Positions 21,043 through 26,191 of a DNA stretch of 26,191 nucleotides are shown here, one piece after another. Every line of letters starts with the position of its first letter. Position 1 is the stretch's first letter. The notes under the pieces were generated by a model. It worked only from the letters and a program-made list of their open reading frames with translations, was not told where the DNA came from and did no database searches. The stretch spans positions 1-26,191 of the forward strand of contig CAJUMD010000042.1 of NCBI GenBank assembly GCA_910587275.1, read 5' to 3'. This DNA is from an uncultured Kineothrix sp. Its GTDB lineage: Bacteria; Bacillota; Clostridia; Lachnospirales; Lachnospiraceae. The position numbers were made by a program, and so were the translations under genes.

Positions 21043-22266
21043 ATGAATAATGACAGAAAAACACAAAATCTTAGAAAGAAAGAAAAAGAGAATCCGGAAG
21101 AACTGGAAGAAATAGAAACGGAACAAACATCTCCAATAGAAGCGGAACAATTATATCTTGAAAATACAGACGGAATCATTACGGAGCCTTTTAATCCCAA
21201 AGATGTTGATATTGTTTCCCAACCAATGGTCATCTCAAATATTGTGGAAGATTTAAAAGATGGTTCCATTATTTTGGATCCCGATTTCCAGCGGATTCCT
21301 GATTTATGGAATCCCCAAAAGCAAAGCCGGTTAATCGAATCCCTAATCATCCGTATTCCATTACCAACTTTTTACTTTGATGCCGGAGAAGACGAAAAAT
21401 TAATTGTTGTAGACGGTTTACAACGATTATATGCAATAAAAAAATTTATGGCACTGAAAGAAGATGATCCGCAGCGGCTTATTTTAACCGGTTTGGAATA
21501 TCTGACCGAATATAACGGCCATTCCTTCGAAATGCTTCCGCCAACCATACGGAAGCGGATTAAAGAACAGGTAATAACCTCTTATATCATTCGGGCGGGA
21601 ACCCCGGATAAAGTGCGCACCAGTATCTTCACCCGAATCAATACGGGTGGTCTGACTTTACAACCGGCAGAAATTAAAAACTCCGTATACAGGGGACAGG
21701 CCGCCAATTTATTAAAAGAATTGGCACATTCCCATGAGTTTTTACAGGCAACCGGCGGAAAGATAGATTCTTCAAGAATGTTAGACTGCGAATTTGTCAA
21801 CCGTTTTCTTGCATTTTATTTATTAGGGTTGGAACAGTATACCGGAAATTTGGAAGAATATCTAAATAACGTCATGATTCGTCTTCAAAAAGAACCAAAA
21901 GAACAAATCGAAATATTCCGGCAGGATTTTTTTAAGGCAATGAAATATGTCAACCTCATCTTTGGTGATTCCGCATTTCGGAAAATTAACATAAATGGGA
22001 AATACGGGCGAATTAACAAACCTCTTTTTGATTCCATATCCGTTAATTTGGCAAAACTAAGCGCAAATGACTGTGAAAAATTACTGCATAACAAAAGCAA
22101 ACTGCATGACAAATATATTGCGTTGTTGCAAAACAAAGAATTCATTAATGCAATTACGAATGGAACTGCGAAAATTCCAAATGTGCAAAACAGATACCAG
22201 CAAATAAATAAAATTTTTCAAGAGGTATTAGATGATGATTCAATATTTACAAATAGAAAATTTTAA
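21043..22266 (+). CDS. DUF262 family protein (ParB/GmrS-like), probable defence cassette component
   Basis: 407 residues. A charged, Glu-rich N-terminus (about 1-45) precedes the DUF262 domain. DPDFQR (79-84) is the first signature and VVDGLQRLYAI (122-132) is the DGxQR nuclease/NTPase motif, with Leu in place of the common second Gln. SIFTRINTGGLTLQPAEIKN (194-213) is the third conserved block. DUF262 belongs to the ParB-like fold found in GmrSD and in several phage-defence systems. A helical C-terminal half (about 220-407) is specific to this branch. AAAGGA lies before the ATG. The gene overlaps the ATPase gene by 35 bases, so translation is coupled. The cassette is clearly AT-richer than the metabolic genes around it, which suggests acquisition. 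Confidence 0.88.
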   Translation: MNNDRKTQNLRKKEKENPEELEEIETEQTSPIEAEQLYLENTDGIITEPFNPKDVDIVSQPMVISNIVEDLKDGSIILDPDFQRIPDLWNPQKQSRLIESLIIRIPLPTFYFDAGEDEKLIVVDGLQRLYAIKKFMALKEDDPQRLILTGLEYLTEYNGHSFEMLPPTIRKRIKEQVITSYIIRAGTPDKVRTSIFTRINTGGLTLQPAEIKNSVYRGQAANLLKELAHSHEFLQATGGKIDSSRMLDCEFVNRFLAFYLLGLEQYTGNLEEYLNNVMIRLQKEPKEQIEIFRQDFFKAMKYVNLIFGDSAFRKININGKYGRINKPLFDSISVNLAKLSANDCEKLLHNKSKLHDKYIALLQNKEFINAITNGTAKIPNVQNRYQQINKIFQEVLDDDSIFTNRKF

Positions 22267-23341
22267 GTCCCTGAAAAAATTTGCATTACCACTGCAAAAC
22301 CTAAATCTTTTTTTTGGGATGAACGGCATGGGAAAATCATCCGTCATACAGGCGCTGTTGTTATTAAGACAAAGTTTTTGGGAAAACTACAAATCTAATT
22401 TAGATTATTTATATACAAACGGGGATTTAATCCGGCTCGGTACCGGAAAAGATATTTTCTGTCAAAGCGCATCAGATAACAAGATAAGGTTTTATATCCA
22501 ATTTAACAAGGACCACTACTATGATTGCCGTTACATGTATGACATAAATGACTTTGACTGCAATCAATTGGCAAGGACTGAAAATGGTTTTAACGAAGAT
22601 TACGCCACTGCATTGTTTTCGGAAGATTTTTCCTATTTGAGTGCAGAACATTTAGGTCCTAAAAAGCAATACAGTGTTGAAAACTGGCGGAAAAACGGAA
22701 TCCTGAAATTGGGGGTCACAGGAGAGTATGTAGTTCCTTTTTTAGCAATGGAAGGCGAAAAAATAAAGGTTTCGGACAAACTATGCCACCAAACCGGAAA
22801 ATCAAACCGCTTAATAGACCAAGTGTCTGCATGGATGGCAGAAATATCACCCGGAATAAAATTGTCTGCCCAACTGCTTCCTTTGATTGAAAAAGCAAAG
22901 CTGACAATCAGTTACAGTGGGGAACGTTTGATATCAGATCCCTTTTTACCGGTTAACGTCGGATTTGGGATACCCTATGTACTCCCTCTTATTACGGAAC
23001 TGCTAATTTCCCGTCCCGAAAGCCTTTTACTGATTGAAAACCCCGAATCACACCTCCATCCAAAGGGGCAGACCATGATTGCACAATTAATTTCGTCAGC
23101 AGCCGAAAACGGATGCCAAATTATCTGTGAATCCCATAGTGACCATATCATCAATGGGATAAGGGTTTGCGCAAAACAAAAAAGAATTAGTAATAAAAAA
23201 ATTGGGATTGCCTTTTTTTCAAAGAACGGAAACCAGGAAACCACGGTAACTCCGATTTCCATGGATACCAACGGAAATCTAAGCGACTATCCGGCAGGTT
23301 TGCTGGATGAATGGGGAATCCTAATGACGGAACTCATTTAA
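22232..23341 (+). CDS. AAA/ABC-type ATPase with DUF3696-like C-terminus, defence cassette component
   Basis: 369 residues. It starts IQYLQIENFKSLKKFALPL like RecF/OLD/SMC-type ATPases. Walker A is GMNGMGKSSVI (29-39). VNVGFGIPYVLPLI (241-254) resembles the ABC-signature region of this family. Walker B is SLLLIENPESHLHP (264-277) with catalytic Glu269, and the switch is ICESHSDHIINGI (298-310). The C-terminal LSDYPAGLLDEWG resembles the DUF3696 tail. The hinge or arm region (about 60-235) is short, without long coiled coils, so it is not SMC itself. In defence systems such ATPases sense invasion or DNA ends and drive a partner effector. No TOPRIM domain is present, so the nuclease must be the DUF262 protein or the third protein. 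Confidence 0.9.
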   Translation: MMIQYLQIENFKSLKKFALPLQNLNLFFGMNGMGKSSVIQALLLLRQSFWENYKSNLDYLYTNGDLIRLGTGKDIFCQSASDNKIRFYIQFNKDHYYDCRYMYDINDFDCNQLARTENGFNEDYATALFSEDFSYLSAEHLGPKKQYSVENWRKNGILKLGVTGEYVVPFLAMEGEKIKVSDKLCHQTGKSNRLIDQVSAWMAEISPGIKLSAQLLPLIEKAKLTISYSGERLISDPFLPVNVGFGIPYVLPLITELLISRPESLLLIENPESHLHPKGQTMIAQLISSAAENGCQIICESHSDHIINGIRVCAKQKRISNKKIGIAFFSKNGNQETTVTPISMDTNGNLSDYPAGLLDEWGILMTELI

Positions 23342-23360
23342 CCCTGACAGGAGATAAAAA

Positions 23361-24143
23361 GTGGATTTATTTTTCAATGAGTTATCACTAAAAAATGAAA
23401 CCGGAATTCATCAGGATTCCATAAATGCCATGGTTATGGTCTATAAAGAGTTATTAAAGTACCATATAACAACGTGCAGGATTGCCCCTAAAGATAATAC
23501 CAAACTGTTTCAGATGATTTGTGCCCTGCCTGATTCGGTAAATGTGAAAAACTTTTACTTTTCTTTTTTCAGGTCACCATACGAATCGGAAACCGTGGAG
23601 GAAAAACAGGATGATTATTACACATACAATTGGACTTGCCATGGCAAGGAATGTATCGGAATTGCATTGGCATTTTTATTAGATTCCATATGCTTTAGTA
23701 TTTACAGCCAAAACTGGAACTCCCCGTTCATTGATTTTTTTCAAAACGAAACTTCCGTTTGTGTCAGGAATATTAGTATAAAGGAGCATGTGGATATTCA
23801 TCTTTCCCAAATGCAAACTCAGACCGGGGCAGAACTGCCGGAATGTGATATACCTGTTTCAGATAAAAAAATTGTTTTAAGAAAGGATCACGGAATGGAC
23901 GTACTGGAGGCTTTTTGCAAACGTTTAATCCATAGTCCATATCTGATTGGTGTGGTTAACTCACTGCCGTATAATCCGCACGAACGTAAATTCATCAGAA
24001 AAGTACGTGAAAACGGATTAATCGAAATTGTTCTTCCGTGGACAGACGAAGGCTACGGCATTGTGGTCAAAACCACCGGAAGAACTATAAGGGAAACAAA
24101 GCGAATTTCAGAAATCATTACAGAAGAATTCGGATACTTATAG
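23361..24143 (+). CDS. Unknown protein, third component of the DUF262/ATPase cassette
   Basis: 260 residues from a GTG at 23361, with CAGGAGAT upstream. It lies 19 bases after the ATPase gene on the same strand, so it is co-transcribed. I do not recognise a family with certainty. Features: N-terminus MDLFFNELSLKNETGIHQDS; a Trp/Tyr/Cys-rich middle (DDYYTYNWTCHGKECIGIAL); a His/Asp pair EHVDIHLSQM; and a C-terminal part with LPYNPHERKFIRKVRENGLI, then a beta-rich VLPWTDEGYGIVVKTTGRTI. No membrane span or nuclease motif is evident. Its fixed position suggests an effector or a specificity subunit. Base use matches the other two cassette genes. Confidence 0.8.
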   Translation: MDLFFNELSLKNETGIHQDSINAMVMVYKELLKYHITTCRIAPKDNTKLFQMICALPDSVNVKNFYFSFFRSPYESETVEEKQDDYYTYNWTCHGKECIGIALAFLLDSICFSIYSQNWNSPFIDFFQNETSVCVRNISIKEHVDIHLSQMQTQTGAELPECDIPVSDKKIVLRKDHGMDVLEAFCKRLIHSPYLIGVVNSLPYNPHERKFIRKVRENGLIEIVLPWTDEGYGIVVKTTGRTIRETKRISEIITEEFGYL

Positions 24144-24201
24144 TTCATTGTTTCCCCATCATTACATATCCATCATAAGAACAGCATCAGGAGAACCTGC
24201 C

Positions 24202-25998
24202 ATGTTAAAATCAATTTCGGGAAAAATCAATACATCCACCGGCGCACTGTGCGTCCAATCCTTCTTTTCGGTGTGGGCAGTCATGCTTCTTGGCGGGCTT
24301 TCCACAAGGAGCATCCTGCCGCCGGTTTTGTTTGCTGCCTTCCTTTACTTTTTCGGTTTTGCAAAGGTACGCAAAAACGGAACCCTGTCCGTTTACAGCC
24401 TGCGCATTTCCGTCATAGTGCCGGTTCTTTCAGGCGTTTTCTCCCTGTTCACGCTGATGGCGGAACACGGAAAATTTACGGCAGGACTGGAAAACCGGCT
24501 GTTCCAGGCAATCCTGCTGCTTGCCGGATGCCTTGGCGTCTTTTTTCTTTTTTACCATTTCCTGCTTCTTCTGTTTGCCGCCCTGGCAGACTACCGGCTG
24601 GAAAAGGAATACACACCGATCCGGTTCCTTCCCCTGATCTGCTTCTTCGGCTGCCTGCTCTGCTGGCTGCCCTATTTCCTGTACGAATATCCCGCCGTCA
24701 TGACGCCCGACAGCATCAACCAGTTCGAGCAGGTACTCGGTATGGTTCCCTACAGCAACCACCATCCGTGGGTGCACACAATGCTCTTAAAATGTCTGTA
24801 TTCCTTCGGACGGCTGTTCACCAATGACGTAAATGCTTCCCTCGCTTTTTATACCCTGTTTCAAATGTGCTTTATGGCTTTTTGCGTGGCATGGCTGGTT
24901 TCCACCCTGCAGCATTTCCAGGCGGGAAACCTGCCCTGCCTTTCCGTGCTTGCCTTTTATGCTCTTGTTCCCTACCATGGGGTCTTTGCCGTAACCATTT
25001 GGAAAGACATCCCGTTTTCCGGCAGCATCCTGCTCTTTACCACCTCACTGCTCCGGTTACTGCTGCTTTTCCCCAAACACAGGCGCAGCATCAACCGGGA
25101 AAGAAACCGTACCCTGTCCGTCCTGTCGGCAGTCACCGCCTACCTTTTTTCCGGTATTTCCGTATGCCTGCTGCGTTCCAACGGCTGGTACGCCTTCCTG
25201 CTCTCCCTGCCGTTTTTGCTTTTTGCCTTCCGCCACTGCTTAAAAACCATGCTGCCCGTACACCTTGCCATCCTTGCCACAGCGCTCCTTGTTAAAATTC
25301 CGGTCATGAACGCTTTCCAGGTTGCCCAGCCGGACTTCGTGGAATCCATAAGCATCCCGCTCCAGCAGGTGGCACGCGTCATCTGCGAGGATAAAGAACT
25401 GACGCCGGACCAATGGAACAGCGTATATAAGGTCATTGACACCACATATATCCGGGAACTCTATTCCCCCGGTTTTGCCGATAACATGAAAGAACTGGTA
25501 CGCGCCGGACATCCGGAATACCTTGCCTCCCATAAGGACGAATATTTCCGCCTGTGGCTTTCACTGGGACTGCGCTATCCCGCCGTCTATTTACAGGCAT
25601 ACGCCGACCAGACCAGGGGATACTGGTATCCCGATACGGCATACGCGGCAGGCAACATCGACGGCATCATCCAAAATGACACCGGCGCCGCAAGCCGTCC
25701 TTTGCTCCGCGGCCCCTTCGTGGTAAAAACAAAAGAAATCCTTCTGAAGCTCAGTGACATCCTTCCCCTGTACGGACTCCTCACCAGCATGGGCGCCATG
25801 TTCTGGCTGTTTCTCTGCTGCTTTGCCGTCACCGTCATAAAAGAACAGTCCGAACGTTATATCCTGTTTCTGCCGGGCTTTGCCGTCCTGCTCACCCTGT
25901 TTGCAGCCACGCCGGTCTCCTCCGAATTCCGTTACGCCTACCCGCTGGCTTACACACTGCCGCTATACCTGTTTATCCCCTTCTTACAGGACTTTTGA
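24202..25998 (+). CDS. DUF6020-like polytopic membrane protein (possible GT-C type glycosyltransferase)
   Basis: 598 residues from the ATG at 24202, chosen for AGGAG at 24186-24190; the open frame reaches back to a TTG at 24148. At least nine hydrophobic spans are spread along the protein (for example SVWAVMLLGGL, LLICFFGCLLCWLPYFLYEY-like LPLICFFGCLLCWL, and the C-terminal LYGLLTSMGAMFWLFLCCFA). The first outer loop carries VMTPDSINQFEQVLGM then YSNHHPWVHTMLL, which I recognise from DUF6020 proteins of Lachnospiraceae. An acidic/His loop after the early spans is typical of GT-C lipid-linked glycosyltransferases, so cell-wall or teichoic-acid sugar transfer is a reasonable but unproven role. 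Base composition returns to the chromosomal average here. It converges on and overlaps the ABC ATPase fragment by 15 bases. Confidence 0.85.
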   Translation: MLKSISGKINTSTGALCVQSFFSVWAVMLLGGLSTRSILPPVLFAAFLYFFGFAKVRKNGTLSVYSLRISVIVPVLSGVFSLFTLMAEHGKFTAGLENRLFQAILLLAGCLGVFFLFYHFLLLLFAALADYRLEKEYTPIRFLPLICFFGCLLCWLPYFLYEYPAVMTPDSINQFEQVLGMVPYSNHHPWVHTMLLKCLYSFGRLFTNDVNASLAFYTLFQMCFMAFCVAWLVSTLQHFQAGNLPCLSVLAFYALVPYHGVFAVTIWKDIPFSGSILLFTTSLLRLLLLFPKHRRSINRERNRTLSVLSAVTAYLFSGISVCLLRSNGWYAFLLSLPFLLFAFRHCLKTMLPVHLAILATALLVKIPVMNAFQVAQPDFVESISIPLQQVARVICEDKELTPDQWNSVYKVIDTTYIRELYSPGFADNMKELVRAGHPEYLASHKDEYFRLWLSLGLRYPAVYLQAYADQTRGYWYPDTAYAAGNIDGIIQNDTGAASRPLLRGPFVVKTKEILLKLSDILPLYGLLTSMGAMFWLFLCCFAVTVIKEQSERYILFLPGFAVLLTLFAATPVSSEFRYAYPLAYTLPLYLFIPFLQDF

Positions 25999-26145
25999 CA
26001 GAAATTCCTGCAGCCGCGGGCTTTTTGGGTTCCCGAAGAATTCCTTCGGCGTATTTTCTTCCATGATGATTCCTTCATCCATAAACAGTACCTTCGTCCC
26101 CACTTCCCTGGCAAATCCCATCTCATGGGTAACTACTACATCGAA
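25984..26145 (-). pseudogene. 3' fragment of a polar amino-acid ABC transporter ATPase (GlnQ type), interrupted
   Basis: 54 codons reading DVVVTHEMGFAREVGTKVLF, then EGIIMEENTPKEFFGNP and SPRLQEFLSKVL, stop. This is the H-switch (THEMGFAREV) and C-terminus of GlnQ-like ATPases, which are normally about 240-250 residues. Going upstream the family resemblance stops at DVVV (about base 26142) and the frame meets TAA at 26152-26154, so the gene body is absent in this window. What replaces it is AT-rich and unrelated. Either a mobile element begins at about 26143 and cut the gene, or the gene decayed or was rearranged. Since the stop codon is intact, the break is recent. Confidence 0.8.
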
Positions 26146-26191
26146 TAATAATTAACTGGCTATATCTCCATTTGATTTTATGCCAGCCGAT
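26143..26191. mobile_element. Possible end of an inserted element interrupting the ABC ATPase gene
   Basis: The 49 bases after the ATPase break are AT-rich and contain CTGGC (26156-26160) and GCCAG (26182-26186) as an inverted pair, like the terminus of an insertion element. Too short to identify; assembly joining is an alternative. Confidence 0.3.

Noticed and set aside
25880..26155. 91-codon plus-strand frame at the right edge
   Set aside because: Overlaps the DUF6020 end in another frame and is antisense to the ABC ATPase fragment.
1..26191. CRISPR array, tRNA or rRNA genes
   Set aside because: No regularly spaced repeats and no tRNA-like cloverleaf or rRNA sequence noticed by eye; a tRNAscan run would settle it.

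Overview
The window looks like a chromosomal segment of a Lachnospiraceae-type Firmicute (class Clostridia). The evidence is the moderate base composition, strong AGGAGG-type ribosome binding sites, a ThrD/YclM-type aspartokinase, an UPF0735/PheB-type ACT regulator, a Clostridia-like GlnRS, DUF6106- and DUF6020-like membrane proteins and a Tn916/Tn1549-type conjugative element remnant. The assignment rests on recognised protein families, not on any rRNA or marker search. No tRNA, rRNA or CRISPR array is visible.

Layout. (1) 1-about 1000: the right-hand end of an integrative conjugative element. It holds a partial sigma-70-like regulator, a small helix-turn-helix protein and a hairpin-rich non-coding tail. 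The tail runs directly into the first ~90 codons of a TnpB-like gene on the opposite strand, so the element appears to have interrupted that gene. (2) 1278-1897: a gene-free stretch with a 373-bp block bounded by inverted repeats. (3) 1898-8309: a LEA-like anchored acidic/helical protein (+), a soluble chemoreceptor with a zinc-binding CZB domain (-), and a probable glnS - DUF2225 - MocR operon (-). (4) 8635-12809: an XRE regulator, guaB with a strong promoter overlapped by a long palindrome, a DUF6106-like membrane protein, and a hemerythrin / CheX-like / receiver fusion, all on the minus strand. (5) 13118-13894: a one-membrane-span protein of unknown function on the plus strand. (6) 18405-13903 (-): a threonine/homoserine cluster of ACT regulator, homoserine dehydrogenase, a phosphoglycerate-mutase-like putative homoserine kinase, and aspartokinase. 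(7) 18691-19027: a giant near-perfect palindrome. (8) 20793-19089 (-): an SGNH/CE2-like esterase and a GNAT acetyltransferase in one operon. (9) 21043-24143 (+): an AT-rich three-gene cassette of DUF262 protein, DUF3696-type AAA ATPase and an unknown 260-aa protein, which is a strong anti-phage defence candidate. (10) 24202-25998 (+): a DUF6020-like polytopic membrane protein. (11) 25984-26145 (-): the 3' end of an amino-acid ABC transporter ATPase that is cut off abruptly before the window edge.

How they work together. The metabolic genes are ordinary chromosomal housekeeping: glutamine charging, GMP synthesis and threonine precursor supply. In the threonine cluster, aspartokinase and homoserine dehydrogenase flank a phosphoglycerate-mutase-like protein that probably takes the place of ThrB. 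Two signalling proteins carry metal-binding sensor domains (CZB zinc; hemerythrin di-iron), which suggests sensing of metal, oxygen or redox state. Both ends of the window show a gene cut by foreign DNA, and the SGNH/GNAT - defence - DUF6020 stretch behaves like a variable region. The defence cassette is the best candidate for an incompletely described system; the giant palindrome is the best candidate for an undescribed non-coding element.
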